Assembly (NCBI RefSeq): GCF_963675165.1 | Contig: NC_087387.1 | Coordinates: forward strand, 2,407,501 to 2,471,500 | Source: Halichondria panicea | Taxonomy: Eukaryota > Porifera > Demospongiae > Suberitida > Halichondriidae | DNA length: 64,000 nt | Direction: 5' to 3' | Made by a program: the position numbers and the translations under genes | The notes under the pieces: generated by a model | Database searches by the model: none | Seen by the model: only the letters and a program-made list of their open reading frames with translations | What the model was told of the DNA's origin: nothing | In this document: piece after piece, positions 44,901 through 55,329 of the stretch | How positions within the stretch are numbered: position 1 is the first letter of the stretch | How the letters are laid out: each line of letters begins with the position of its first letter

Positions 44901-44903
44901 TAA
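29957..44903 (+). CDS. PLC-delta-like phosphoinositide phospholipase C with coding repeats and C-terminal tail
   Basis: Twenty-three exons: 29957-30027, 30986-31575, 32085-32231, 34265-34471, 35057-35229, 35738-36001, 36512-36737, 36882-37002, 37298-37466, 37667-37774, 38018-38306, 38372-38536, 38770-38964, 39269-39376, 39548-39621, 39967-40099, 40579-40838, 42412-42453, 42574-42804, 43626-43766, 44061-44147, 44255-44350, 44853-44903; 1315 residues (human PLCD1 756). It hydrolyses PIP2 to IP3 and diacylglycerol. Order: Glu/Pro-rich repeats (25-220), PH (221-338), EF-hands (339-510) with a full Ca-binding loop at 363-374, X (about 514-656) with His529, Asn530, Glu559, Asp561, His574 and Glu608, acidic linker with KPAED repeats (657-820), Y (to about 969), C2 (to 1100), then a tail of about 215 residues not known in PLC-delta. 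Exon 4 could start 6 bases later. Confidence 0.9.
30986..31500 (+). repeat. Coding minisatellite: EPEPQPEA and KPAED repeats, PLC exon 2
   Basis: The first part repeats a 24-base unit (GAAGCAGAGCCTGAGCCTCA-like) encoding EAEPEPQP. The last part (about 31425-31484) has four copies of a 15-base unit encoding KPAED, the same pentapeptide as the X-Y linker array at 38018-38280. Antisense frames through both arrays read as Leu/Gly/Ser/Ala repeats and are shadows. Confidence 0.9.
32798..32921. mobile_element. 124-bp CAGAGGAGGTACGACAC MITE with 9-bp target duplication
   Basis: Ends CAGAGGAGGTACGACAC and GTGTCGGGCCTCCTCTG are inverse, and inner blocks (TGATTAGGCT / AGCCTAATCGA) extend the hairpin. 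It is flanked by TGATGCATC on both sides (32789-32797 and 32922-32930). Relatives are at 46205-46768 and 53593-53724. It lies in PLC intron 3. Confidence 0.9.
33448..33830 (+). repeat. Dispersed ~400-bp repeat, copy B
   Basis: Second copy of the 20803-21215 repeat, in PLC intron 3: GTCTGTGTCTGTGTGTCTAG, GGCTTCTAGTCACGG, TTTGCAAAATAATGCT, TGCTACTCTACTTA, CATGGTCAATCATTGGCCCA. Divergence between copies is substantial, so both are old. Confidence 0.7.
35257..35577. repeat. Nested inverted repeats in PLC intron 5
   Basis: The outer pair is AAATCAAGGGC and GCCCTTGGTT. The inner pair is a strong hairpin, TATAAAAGAAGAGAGGGCAT against ATGCCCTCTCTTCTTTTATA, separated by about 35 bases. It looks like a short MITE inserted in or derived from a longer one. 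Confidence 0.7.
36130..36511 (+). repeat. Tandem ~122-bp repeat ending at the PLC exon 7 acceptor
   Basis: Three to four copies of a unit beginning TCTGTTGATCCTTACC and ending GGCGATCTTTACCCAACA. The last copy ends in the genuine acceptor (CCCAACAG, then GGCTTCATG of exon 7). Earlier copies read CCCAACAAGACTTTATG, CCCAACAAGGCTTTATG and CCCAACATGGCTTTATG, so the array contains decayed copies of the splice site and first exon bases. Confidence 0.85.
38018..38280 (+). repeat. KPAED coding array in the PLC X-Y linker
   Basis: One KPEED unit, then fifteen 15-base KPAED units, then KPAA. Units vary only at synonymous positions (AAA/AAG, GCT/GCC, GAG/GAA, GAC/GAT), so the peptide is conserved better than the DNA. 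The linker of PLC enzymes covers the active site until displaced, so its length and charge may affect autoinhibition (inference). Confidence 0.92.
39123..39204 (+). tRNA. tRNA-Leu (anticodon AAG)
   Basis: 82-nt gene with the long variable arm of a class II tRNA. Acceptor arms GGTAGCG and CGCTGCC pair; A box TGGCCGAGCGG, anticodon stem CTGGT/ACCAG around loop TTAAGGC (anticodon AAG), B box GGTTCGAATCC. A run of six T follows at 39206-39211, a normal Pol III terminator. No CCA is encoded. It lies in PLC intron 13 in the sense direction. Strongly similar to metazoan tRNA-Leu(AAG). Confidence 0.97.
41015..42290. mobile_element. Large foldback element with tandem-repeat arms in PLC intron 17
   Basis: The left arm starts ATGGACGGCCACCTGGGTCA, then AAAATAGAGTATCAGCATCA and AGGACCAGACTGTCAGC, followed by several AATCAGTGATTCCAGGAAAT units. 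The right arm is the inverse: repeated ATTTCCTGGAATCACTGATT units, then TGATGCTGATACTCTATTTT and TGACCCAGGTGGCGTTCCAT. Total about 1.28 kb. Flanks share AGTGGTT, a possible 7-8-bp target duplication. Its middle carries a separate repeat (41800-42020) also found at 48020-48260. Confidence 0.85.
41800..42020. repeat. Dispersed repeat, inverse of 48020-48260
   Basis: AAAGGCCACACATACTTCC, GTGCACAACCATTGACCCAC, GCCCATCTCTA, CCACTTCATTGGGGGCG and GATGCAAACTGGAACT occur in opposite orientation at 48020-48260. It lies inside the foldback element of PLC intron 17. Confidence 0.75.
42945..43510 (+). repeat. Complex tandem repeat in PLC intron 19
   Basis: A unit of about 185 bp (GGCAGTAGACAGTGACTAAT ... 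AACTTAGGGT-like end) occurs twice. It is followed by short repeats of TATGATTGGGACATTAGTTG then GAAGCATACTTAGGG separated by GATGTCTAAAATGCGG. This looks like repeated slippage or unequal exchange. No coding role. Confidence 0.8.
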
Positions 44904-44904
44904 A
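44899..44904 (+). terminator. AATAAA overlapping the PLC stop codon
   Basis: The sequence CTCAATAAAAG contains both the TAA stop and an AATAAA hexamer. If used, cleavage would fall a few tens of bases after the stop, giving a very short 3' untranslated region. No other hexamer was noted close by. Confidence 0.5.
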
Positions 44905-46204
44905 AGAGAAACTGAATTATCCCCAGACATTGTGTGCTATAGAAACTTTATATTTTGAACACAGTGTTGAGTGTAATGTAGATACCCTTAGTAACTTGAA
45001 CAGTTTGTATATAATTGTAGGCTTCCTATTATTTTTTTGACTATATACAATTAATGTACATATGCATGTACTTTAAATTTTTACATGGTGTCTAATTATT
45101 CCACTGTCAACTAAAAGTAATATAATAATGCAAGTTAATGATGTTATAGCGGGAAATGTTCATGTGGTAAAAATTCTTTGAACTTGAACAGCGGGGATTT
45201 TCGTTTTAAATTAGTAAAATTTGTTTGCTTCAATTAGTACGCGGTACATGCACTGCTTTGCATGCGTAACCCGTTTCCGGTAAACCACGTCTATGCCCAC
45301 GAAAATAACATAATTTTTTACCTCACAAGGATATATACGATATAATTATTGTTAGTTGATGCACTGTCCTGCAATCTAAACCTGCCGCGCCGGAATACTG
45401 TATCATAAAAAGAGTGTACACCCATGCAGACCACAAGAACTATGACATCAGTACTGCAGAAGTGCTAACCCCTCGGCTGTTTACATGAATAACTGAACCC
45501 TACATGTACAATATATGGGGTGGTTTGTGTTAAAATCCAAAAAGAGTCGATGTTATGAAATGGAGTCGACGTTATAAAATAGATCAATGTTTTAAAAATG
45601 AGCCGATGTTATGAGGGGTGCTGTTTGTGTCAAAATTGCTATTTCATGTAGTCTAAAAATCAGTCGATGTTTACACAGTCTACACTTTATTACCCGAGGC
45701 CATGCCGCGGCCAGCGGGTAAGTAGTCCGTTGGTTTGTTTGTCTGTTTGTTTGTAGTATGTGAGTCAGCTACTCACCTGGATGCCATAATTATAGTACTG
45801 CGTTTACAGCATGGATAGCCTCCATACAACAAGTTATTGCTTTTAATAGTAGCAGCTTTCTAAGTTAAAGCTTCGTTGTCAAATAAAAGCGAGCAAAAGC
45901 TAAGACGCTTGAACTTGCACGTTGGCTAGCACACGCGATCTTTATTCGAGGTAAAATCTACGCAGCTGAAGTGATCCTTTACCAGTCTCTATGAAAAGTT
46001 TGTTGCTAGCTACCAGGATAGCAGTTGTAGTGTAAACCACTTTTACGGTACGAGTATATATATCATACCACGTCCTTATCATACTGCATCTTAAGTGGGT
46101 ACGTAGGTGCAGTGGTTAATTAGATATCACACATGTGGTTTCCTCCAGCCCACATTCATGACTAACAGTTTACACAACTACAAGTGTTAGTGATGGATTC
46201 AGTC

Positions 46205-46768
46205 CAGAGGAGGTACGACACGGTCACATGACCAGCCAAAAATGATTATGAATATCATTAACGTTTGCATGATCAAAACTGTGTACTTTAATAGTGGATA
46301 TGGTTTGGCTTGTATCTTTCAAGAAATACATTTGACGTTTCTAAGATCAGGCTGGTTGATTGTTGGGCTTATGCTGATGTCAAATAGCGCCAATTTCAAC
46401 CACTACTTAGATTTTGAGATAATTATTGTAATTCTGTTTTAGAGTGCAACATCTGAGCTACAACAAATCTAATCTCTACGTGTAAAACTCTAGTTACTAG
46501 CCAGCAACAAATGCACTGGGTTTTATGCTCTAAACTTGTCTCTTTATGGTGCTTACTTGCCACTAGCCTCGACCCCAGGCCGATCCGTCTCCAATTGAAC
46601 GCTAGGCAACTTCGTTCTATTAAAAAAAAATCGGCCTGGGACCGAGGCTAACTTGCCACCAGCTGAATGTCGTCATTGGAATTCATTTTTAACGACTTCT
46701 TTGTCTTTCTTGCCTTCACTCAAGAAATAGCAGCCACGTGAGTTTAACCGCGTGTTGTACCTTCTCTG
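46205..46768. mobile_element. 564-bp CAGAGGAGGTACGACAC element with 9-bp target duplication
   Basis: Starts CAGAGGAGGTACGACACGGT and ends GTGTTGTACCTTCTCTG, flanked on both sides by GATTCAGTC (46196-46204 and 46769-46777). It interrupts an AGGAGTG-family element, whose uninterrupted relative is at 18981-19203. It contains a further small hairpin at 46564-46650. Same family as 32798-32921. Confidence 0.88.
46564..46650. mobile_element. 87-bp hairpin nested in the 564-bp element
   Basis: TAGCCTCGACCCCAGGCCGA at the left and TCGGCCTGGGACCGAGGCTA at the right are inverse, with a short A-rich centre. The ends resemble those of the 1434-1758 MITE. Confidence 0.75.
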
Positions 46769-47040
46769 GATTCAGTCCTAGATATGATGTAGAATGGAAT
46801 GTGCATGGGAGTTGGATACTCCTCTTGATATTCCTGCATGCTGCTACTCATAGTATTATTTATTCATGTCAACAGCCGAGGGTTAGCACTTCAGTGCTCT
46901 AGTTATTACCTTAAACAGCGGTCGATATTAGCAGTCGATGTTATAAAAAGAGTCGATTTATGAAATGGAGTCGACAGTACAAAAGAGTTGATAGTATATT
47001 CTGTGTTTTGTAGTAGGTCGACCTTAATACAATTTTAACA

Positions 47041-47187
47041 GTAAACTGGAGAGGGCTAGGAGGGGTGTGGCTGTACAGGGTAGGCTGGAACCAGTTGACA
47101 TTAGTTCATTAAGGTCACTCATCGGGTTTTTCCAGCCTGCTTTGTGCAGCACCCCTCGGTTCCGGCTCCCTACACTCTCCAGTTTAC
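47041..47187. mobile_element. 147-bp hairpin element, GTAAACTGGAGAG ends
   Basis: Left GTAAACTGGAGAGGGCTAGG then AGGGGTG; right CACCCCTCGGTTCCGGCTCC then CTACACTCTCCAGTTTAC. Arms of about 35 bases with a few mismatches. It is inserted within the 45440-47335 cluster. Confidence 0.75.
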
Positions 47188-48019
47188 CGAAACTAGTAAA
47201 GGTCGACTTACTAATGTTATGGTAAACATTGACTCTTTTATAAACATCGAATCTTTCATAACGTCGGCTTCATTTTAAAACTTTTTATACAGCATCAATT
47301 TATGAATTTTGACACAAACATCACCCCCATAATTGATATTCATACAAATATACTGTAGACTTCTTTCGTCCTGCAAGAGAAAAAGCAAGCGATGAATTTC
47401 ATGAACAATCACTATACCGTAACCTTAAGCCCCCATATACGTTTGGGCAACTTGAGGGGCACGCCAAAACACGGGGGAAAAATTACGCTTTACTACATGC
47501 GTCCATTTTAGCAACTTTGTGCGCTCTCTGTGACATTACATGTATTTTCTGATGGACACAGTGCAGGGAACTATTTACACACAATGGCATTTTACTTTCT
47601 CGGGTCGACCAGTAGTCTCGCAAGAACATAGAAATTCGGTGAGTGCACAACTCCAATCCGTTACAACGTCATTCACAAATACTGTTTTTGAGAACATAGC
47701 CGACCCGAACCACAAGGGTACAGACTTCATTCGCAACAAGATGCAGCTGCAGGTACGTAATTATGAAGTGTGTGTGCGTGGTTACAGTTTATTACCATGA
47801 ACAATGGAAAAGGGTCACTAAAGTAGAAAGCTTACATTGTTGGGGGTGTTCTTGATTGATGTGGAGCCCCAAGTTGAAGGCACTGTAGCTTTTTAGCACT
47901 TTTCACATATTTTCCCGTATATGTAAATACAGTTACGTTACAACAACAGAGACGAAGGAAAAGAAAGCTGAGCACTGCAGTCAACAATTTTGCATTGCCT
48001 TTGATCTATACAATCTGTT

Positions 48020-48260
48020 GTACTACAAAACCACATTCTTGGTACCACCACATGTGAAGGTAACTGGGAGTTGAACTTTAGTTTGCATTTGTGGTTCAAA
48101 ATGTCATTTTGTAGCCCAACACACCCCAAATTAGTTGATTTTATCGCCACCCCCAATGAAGTGGCCATGGCTTAGAGATGGGCGTGGGTCAATGGTTGTG
48201 CACACACTAACCAGCATTGCTGCTGCCTTGAAGAAGTATGTGTGGCCTTTAATTAATTTT
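48020..48260. repeat. Dispersed repeat, inverse of 41800-42020
   Basis: Contains AGTTTGCATTTG, CGCCACCCCCAATGAAGTGG, GCGTGGGTCAATGGTTGTGC and GAAGTATGTGTGGCCTTT, the reverse complement of the copy inside PLC intron 17. Non-coding. Confidence 0.75.
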
Positions 48261-48394
48261 ATGGCCAGATGGTCACAATACTGATATGATAAGCCAACTC
48301 TGGCTTGCCTGTGGTGTATCACATTACTCTCTGAAATCTAATATACCACTGGAACTACCTGTACCGGTATAGTAGAGGATATAAACTTTCATGG

Positions 48395-48530
48395 ATTGAC
48401 CGTTAATTAAAAAAAGGTTGTCGCGAATATAATTTTTGAGGAATAGCAGCCTTTTTGCAGCATGCATTTAAATTTACATTTTCGCGGTACATGCTTAATC
48501 AACGAAAACCGCAAATTTATACCCTCTATA
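48395..48530. repeat. Intact relative of the repeat hit by the gypsy element
   Basis: CCTTTTTGCAGCATGCATT, TTTTCGCGGTACATGCTTAA and CCGCAAATTTATACCCT match the sequence on both sides of the retrotransposon at 5998-6163 and 10581-10612, without interruption. Confidence 0.7.
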
Positions 48531-50989
48531 CAGTATAACAATTATGCTGGGTAGCCTTAGCCTTGACTTCACAAAAACATGCAGGCCTGTTTGGATGAGG
48601 AGAAGTTTCAGCTTAGAATGTCCAATTTCAATGGTATAGTTTTACAGGCAGCACAGTGATGTATAGCGGGAAATTGCAAATTTTCGCTATTCTACTCCGG
48701 AACCCTTAGCATAAATGTTTGTGGGTTCTTACATTCGCGTTTCAATGCCAGAAACCACACCCACCATAGCTTTGCATGTGAAATACCGGTACGTGGGAGT
48801 TTTAATTTCGCGCTAACTCTAACTGCTCTGCATGCCCTCTACATTTTGCACCTCCCAAAATACGGTAGGTCAAAATAGTGTAGAGAAACTTAAGTCAACC
48901 ACCTGCTGACAGTAGTGTTGCACACATATCTACTACTACTTACTACTGAGGTCAATTAGTGTAGCATTTCTGCTTTTTCTTTTAATTTTATAGAAGCATT
49001 CCTTTTCGTTAGATGTCTAATGGACCACCATTAAGTGAGCAGAGGTGTGAAAGGCAAGGCAGCTCAGCAATTAGCAAGCAAATAGTCTCTGTTTGAACTT
49101 GGCAATAACGTTGTATGTGGTGTGGGCGGATAATTAGTGTTCAATCAAAAACAAATTGCTGAGCTGCTCCCACCCCTGTGCCTGTCATAACTCCTCTGAA
49201 GTGGAGGTGTGTGTAGTCTGTTTGTCTCACTAGGCTGTGTTTACAGCAGCTTTGCGTTTACAGCAAAATTGAAAGCTTCGACATCACAAATATTCACAAA
49301 AGCCTCGTTGGTAGAACTACAGATACTAAATGGAGCTCATTTCGATATAACCCTCACTATAAGAACCATTACAGTTCTTGTAATTAGTCATAGTGGGTTT
49401 TTGGTGCTCCTTGAAATATTTAGTCCTTGTATTATCATACCTCAGAGTGAGGAGACCAGAGTGTATCAGATGGATGTGGTCTCGGGAGTGATGCCGCCAG
49501 CATCAATGCAGGCCATGTTGGATACATGCATCAACTCATCGTATGGTCAGCCCGCTATCAACGAGGTATATTGTATAGGTCACATGACCAATGTAATTAA
49601 TTAATTGTCGGTTGCTTTCATTAGTATGTATAGTATCATATATATAGGTCAAAGTACATATAGCTCCTGAACGAGACACACACTCAACCTGCATGTAGTC
49701 AATGTTCACACTTGTTGAGCTTCGTTGGTTCTACATTTACCACATTCACTTAATGACTAATTATGTTACAATAGCTCTATTTTGTACAGCTTCAGGCCCA
49801 GAAGGGTGCCCTGAGGCAGCACATAAATGACAACCACCCCAAAAACCTGACGTCGTACGTACATATGCATGTATGTGTGGTAATAATTATTTATGGTGTC
49901 GGGTGTGTACCGATAGACAGGCGTTAGCAGTGTAGAATGTATGTATGTATGCTAATGGTTGAGTGCGTGAGTGATTGTGGTTGTGTATGCTTGTGGGAGT
50001 GCTAATTGAACATTACTTATGCGGGTTTCGAACGCTAGCTAGGTTGAATGACACTATGCAACCCTATTGCGGGTCTAACCATTGCGAATTGCAGCCAAGC
50101 ATGGGGAAATTTCACGCGCGCATGCTCGGTTCTTTCGAAAAACACAATCAGAAGTCCTCGCATATTGGAAACCCGATATACGGGTATAGTGGTACCAGCA
50201 CATAACCCAGACATGCAAGATTGTTTAATCACTAATCTCGTTATCACCTTTTCTGTGCAGCTGTTTGGAGCAGCTACAAGTGCTGGACTGGCATTGAATT
50301 TCAGTGAAGCCCACTCAAAGATCAGCAATATCCAAACGTAATAATTAAATTTTGAACACAGTATTGTGTAAGTAACATTAGTGACATACTGTATAGCGTG
50401 TTATTTTGTATATTTCGTACTAGCTGTAAAGCATCATATGAGAATGAAAACTACTACATTGCATAAACATCACTACCCCTGAGCCTGTACAAATATTTAA
50501 AGTACGAAATATTAGTTCATGCGAAAATTACCTGCTATACGGTGCTGCATGTTGTGACATACTGTTTAATTGGTACAGTTGTGTAACCATAATTATAGAG
50601 GTGTAACTGTACGTACAGTTAATGTTTCAATTATGATCTGTATGATCTGTATGGATTCTGAATTTAAATGCATACATGCATGTATATCTGTGTAGCCTGT
50701 GGTATCTTAATACAGTGTCATCAATCCATCCAATTAATTTGCAGTCTAGTATATGTTGTAATGCCTGTAAATGTAATTACGCTTGGACGAAAATTAATAT
50801 CATTTAATCCAGGAATTGACAATGAAAAAACATTTACATTAAATCAATATCAAAAATTAATAATGGTATCATTGATCACCTCTTAAATCCAAAGCTACGT
50901 ATGCCTACCAAAAACTATAATAGGCCTAAAGTTCAATTGAAAATAACCTAGCTAATGAATTTGTCACTACTTTAACTTTAATGGGTCAT

Positions 50990-53900
50990 TTAGTTCGTGC
51001 CCTTGCTCATAATTCTCTCGAGCAGTAACTCCTCAACAACAGCGAGCATCTCCTTCTGAAGCTCACCTGCATGTACAAAGAAATCAATCAATTGCTGCAC
51101 GTGCATAAATTTATGCATAAACTGAATGTTAATAATTACGTAGGAAAAAGTGCGAAATAATTATTTATAAATTAATAAACAGTCATGGATTATCTTCCTA
51201 TACGAAATAATGTGCAAAATAAGATTGGGGGACGATGGTATTAACGGTCACTTAATTTGTATATGAGGCCGGTACACAACTTTACTTACTCTTGGTGCTC
51301 ATTTTTTCCTGGCTGATTGCTGGATCCCCGTAGTGATTGTAGTTTTTGGAACCAACGTACCATGGATTTTTTTCCCCTATAATGAATGGAGAAATCCCAC
51401 ATAATGTCATAATTATACATTTTGCACCAGCTGATAATCACTATAATTTTTATAGCTTTGATGGAGTCCTTATCATTGGTATGAGTATCAAGGTTGATAA
51501 TGGACAATACAATAGTGTTATCTCATGTAGCATTCAAGCTCACCAGCTGGTCCTCCAGGGCACTGAGGGGGGGCCCGGCACTGTTCAGGTGTTTTGCCCT
51601 TGCAGTATCGTTGACATACCCTTGTGGCGGTGCTTTTAGGATCACGAGTAAGCATGCAATAGTAGAATGATTGGACTTCGTTAGAGTCTTGAAGACGTTT
51701 CAATATTTCCTCACCTACATACATCTGTGACATAATAATTATACTTCAACAATACCACTTACCATCTGCTTTACAAATTGTGTTGAGATCAATCATTTTC
51801 TGTACGAGTTTTTGGGCTAATTTTAAGGCATCGCTGTCAACGACAACATTTTCTCCAGCAATCAATTTCAAATCCTTCATGAATTGTGCTTTCCCATCAA
51901 TATCGCTTCCAAAACCTCCATCATTGCCTGCAGCTATGACGTTGGTATTTTTAGTTATTTCTCCGAGTTTTTTAATCTGCTCCTCTAGTTTGGGATTCTT
52001 TTTCTGTTGGGCTGCAGTATCCGTATATTCATCGTTAACTCCATCTGTAATCACAATAACCACTCGTCGACGATCAGATTTTTCTTCCCCATCACGAATT
52101 GCCTTGTCTAATTTCTTATTGAGTAATTCAAATGCTGTTGCAGGATACGTCAATCTACTTTTCGTTAAACTTAGGTAAGGACTCACTGGGGTGGCTCTAT
52201 TGGTGTTCAAAAAACCATCAATTAAGTTGTTGAATTTTCCGACTGCTTCGGTACAACTAACACCTATGTCCAAAAGATCAACAGATGTTCGGGGATTATT
52301 TCTTAATTGCTCAGTTGTTTCCTTTCCCTTAAGAGTAGGGTACATTACTAAAGCGAGACGAGTTCCTGTAGTAGCGCTACTCCCCGGATTCAATGCTGAT
52401 ATCATCAATTGGGTGCTGTATTGGGTTTGACCGAAATTTTGAGTAGTATAACTGGAAGTGGCATCAATCAAAAAGTAGACGTCTTGGGTAGGGGTGCAAC
52501 TCTCCGTGCAACAATCGTCTCCACTGAATCCACTTTTACACGTGCACACCCCTCTGGTACAGGACACAAAATTGTTCACACAAGGTGCTGTGAAAATAAT
52601 CCATCACTAAAATTAATTCAGGGTATTATACAGGATTTTTAAGTAGAGGGAGAAAGTAAAGGAGGGTCTAAAAGTCACCAGAAAATTAATGTTGCTAAAA
52701 AAGGTCAACTGTTATTTCAATACTTCGTTAGTATGTGTAACATCGCTGGCAATAGAAACCCAGGGACATGCGTGCCAGGAACATGTTTGTTAATTAGATG
52801 GTCTTCGGTTTTGGGCTCAGTTGCACATACAGTCATACAACTAGTACCTGAATGCACATTTTAGGGGGGGAACTTTGAGCCATTGGGGGATTATCCCCCC
52901 TGTGTATACACCTTGCTACGAATCAGAGATGTACAACCTACCAAGGCATTTTCCGTCAGGACCCTTGTACAAGTCCTTCTCACAGTCACAGCAATCAGGT
53001 GGTACGTAATTCTTTTGACAGGTGCACACGCCACCAACACAGGTTTCAACAGTATCGCAAGGTACTACAGGAGATACAAGTCCCTCAGTAAAACAAGCAA
53101 GGTTAATTGCACGGCTTACATTTGCATTCATCACCATCTTTGTAATATCCGGGAGCACACTTGCAGCAGTCCTGAGGTAAATAGCCATCTTTACAGGTGC
53201 ACGCTCCATCAACACACGGAGCTTTTAGATTATGCGGACACTCTGGCACTGCAGTGCATGAGAGACAGCCATTGTGGTTATTGTATAGTTGATCATGATC
53301 ACGAATAATTTAACATCGCCTCTAAACATAATTGTATGTGTGCTAAACTCGTGTAATTTTTATCAATATCCCCCAATATACTTATTATGTCTTACGTTTG
53401 CACTTCTTATCTACAGGATCCTTGTAATAGTTTTTATCACATTCGCAGCAGTCGGGAGACAAGTATCCAGGTTTACACGAACACTCTCCATTGACACACT
53501 CGTCCACATTGTCCACACATGGTACTACATAATGTCGTTACGTAATTAAATGTACATACATGAACTGTACCACCATAACATGCATGGGTTGGCAGAGGAG
53601 GTCCGACATGCATGCACGAATCACTATTGGTACAGTGTATTGGCCTGGACGTTATCACATGACTGCAAATGAAATCAATACACTGACTTGTAGGGATTCG
53701 TAAACGCATTTCGGACCACCTCTGTGAGCACGTTAACTGGATTAAAGGGCTAAGAATGCTAAGGCTGTGTCATCAAAATGAATAATTATGCGAACAATAA
53801 GAATTGCTCATTACGTTTGCAGGTATTATCTGTTTTATCCTTGTAATATCCTGGAGCACAATTGCAGCAGTCTTGAGGCATATATCCCGCATCGCAGGTA

Positions 53901-55329
53901 CACACTCCACCAGTACAAAGTTCCACATTGTTCTCACAGACGGGTTCTAAAGTAAGAACATTGGAACAAATAATTATATACCTGCCAAGCATCTCTAACA
54001 ATAATATTTTGGTACTCACTAGTACATATTCCCTGCTTGTCAAAGTAGCCATCTTCACATTGGCAGCAGTCTCTAGGCTTGTATCCAACTGTACACTTAT
54101 CACACCCGCTTAGTGTTGGCTGTGGGCAATTGTTTCGACAGTAAGCTGCATGATTGCATGTGTACATGTAAGTAAGTGCATGTGCACAAACCACACTCAT
54201 TTAATGCAACATCCTATATAAAGACGTACATGCAGTGCATGCTAGCCTTTCATTAATCAGTGTAACAGGTTTGTGGGTTAATAATTGGATACCAATCATA
54301 CCATGCATGCATATAGGCTCACGTGTGCACTTATTTGTGACTGGGTCCAAGTAATGAGGTCGTCCACTAACTCCCGTCAGATCACAGTTGCAGCAGTCGG
54401 GAGGGGCAAAGCCCTCTTTGCAAACACAGCCATCGTTATTACAACTATCCATACTCCCAGTCAGAGTATTCTGAGTGCATCCTGCAAGCATGGGAATCGT
54501 CGGCGTCAGTGAATATTGACACATTGTCAAGGACATGACATGAATATGAAGCATAAGCCTTGCATGCATGCCTACATACTTATTAACGAGAATAAATTCG
54601 GCTCAGATCTTACACAGTCTCTTAATAATTATGATGTTTGTCTGGTATACACAGACATGCACACACATGCACACAAGAATAATAGCACAACTCAATCTTA
54701 TATTAAAGATAGTCTTCACTTACTTGATTCAACACAATCTGCTTGTCTGCACCCACTGCAACCTTCAATGGCCTCGTTTTCAATATCATAACACACTCCT
54801 GAGAAAGATTAAACCATAAAAATGCAGTAAGGTCTTGAATCGTAGATCACCTCTCGATCCACCAGATGAGTAGAAATTAACGCTTGTTGAGACCTGGTCA
54901 CTGAGTTTGAGTGTGTACGCTTCCACAGGACTTGGAGGGAAAGTCTCGGAAGGAGGTACGCAACAAAGTCCATTACTAACGAAACAGTACTCATTCATTC
55001 CTAATTGTGAGTATACATTAGTTTAAGAGTAACAGTAATTATATAGATATCAATAAACCTGAATGACATGCAAAACCAAAAACTTGCTTACCTTGAGAAT
55101 CCATTCCACTCTCACAAACATGGACGTATGTTGTGACACCCTTATGGCTGTACCTGGCAGACTGGCAGATTTCTTCACCAGATTTCTCTTGCACAGTAGC
55201 CATGGATAATTTCTTCAGACTCATTTGTTTTTCTATTTCTTTAATAAAAAAGCTAATGTAGTCCTGCGGCGGCTTGGCCGAGGAAAGAGCAAAGACAGTG
55301 CACAGGAGAAACAGAGCGAATGTCTTCAT
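50990..55329 (-). CDS. Secreted Cys-rich-repeat and vWA-domain protein
   Basis: Thirteen exons on the minus strand: 55329-55092, 55000-54851, 54798-54724, 54481-54323, 54145-54020, 53946-53815, 53524-53396, 53248-53120, 53064-52942, 52587-51763, 51714-51544, 51376-51290, 51066-50990; 806 residues. Every intron is in phase 1. A signal peptide (MKTFALFLLCTVFALSSA) and a Cys-poor segment precede seven Cys-rich repeats of about 42 residues (155-450) with the core CxCxxGYxPxDCCxCxxGYY. A vWA domain follows (about 456-690): MIDAS-like DATSS at 462-466 and VIVITDGVND; then a second Cys cluster and a charged tail. vWA domains bind proteins, often via a metal ion, in extracellular matrix and adhesion proteins. 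An extracellular, disulphide-bonded adhesion or matrix role is inference. Confidence 0.85.
53593..53724. mobile_element. 132-bp CAGAGGAGGTCCGACATGC hairpin
   Basis: Ends CAGAGGAGGTCCGACATGC and GCATTTCGGACCACCTCTG are inverse and match the family at 32798-32921 and 46205-46768. It lies in intron 6 of the vWA gene. No clear flanking duplication, so it may be older. Confidence 0.75.

Larger units (their letters stand above)
45440..47335. mobile_element. Nested inverted-repeat cluster downstream of PLC
   Basis: Outer ends are inverse: GGGGTGGTTTGTGTTAAAAT near 45518 and GACACAAACATCACCCC near 47310, with AGTCGATGTTAT-type motifs repeated inside both flanks. Inside lie a second inverse pair (AGTGCTAACCCCTCGGCTG near 45455 and CAGCCGAGGGTTAGCACT near 46870), a repeat at 45690-45845, the AGGAGTG family at about 46040-46205 and 46769-46835, and the insertions listed separately. 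I see no coding sequence. The order of insertions can be read from which element interrupts which. Confidence 0.65.
47552..50343 (+). pseudogene. Partial duplicate of the PLC tail exons with a new 5' exon
   Basis: Three blocks match PLC exons 20, 21 and 23. 49446-49565 ([17 protein letters not shown]) has intact splice sites and 40 whole codons. 49790-49854 is a shortened exon 21 of 65 bases, out of frame. 50261-50343 ([12 protein letters not shown]) has an intact acceptor. Exon 22 is missing. Upstream, 47552-47752 is an open stretch starting ATG and ending at a good donor in phase 0, encoding 67 residues unlike any PLC exon. Joined, the last exon would be read in another frame and stop early. 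It may be a dead copy or a short transcribed chimera; the sequence alone does not decide. Confidence 0.65.

Noticed and set aside
54809..54998. Second minus-strand frame across exon 2 of the vWA gene
   Set aside because: Alternative frame of the same exon; only the other frame keeps the phase-1 joins and the cysteines.
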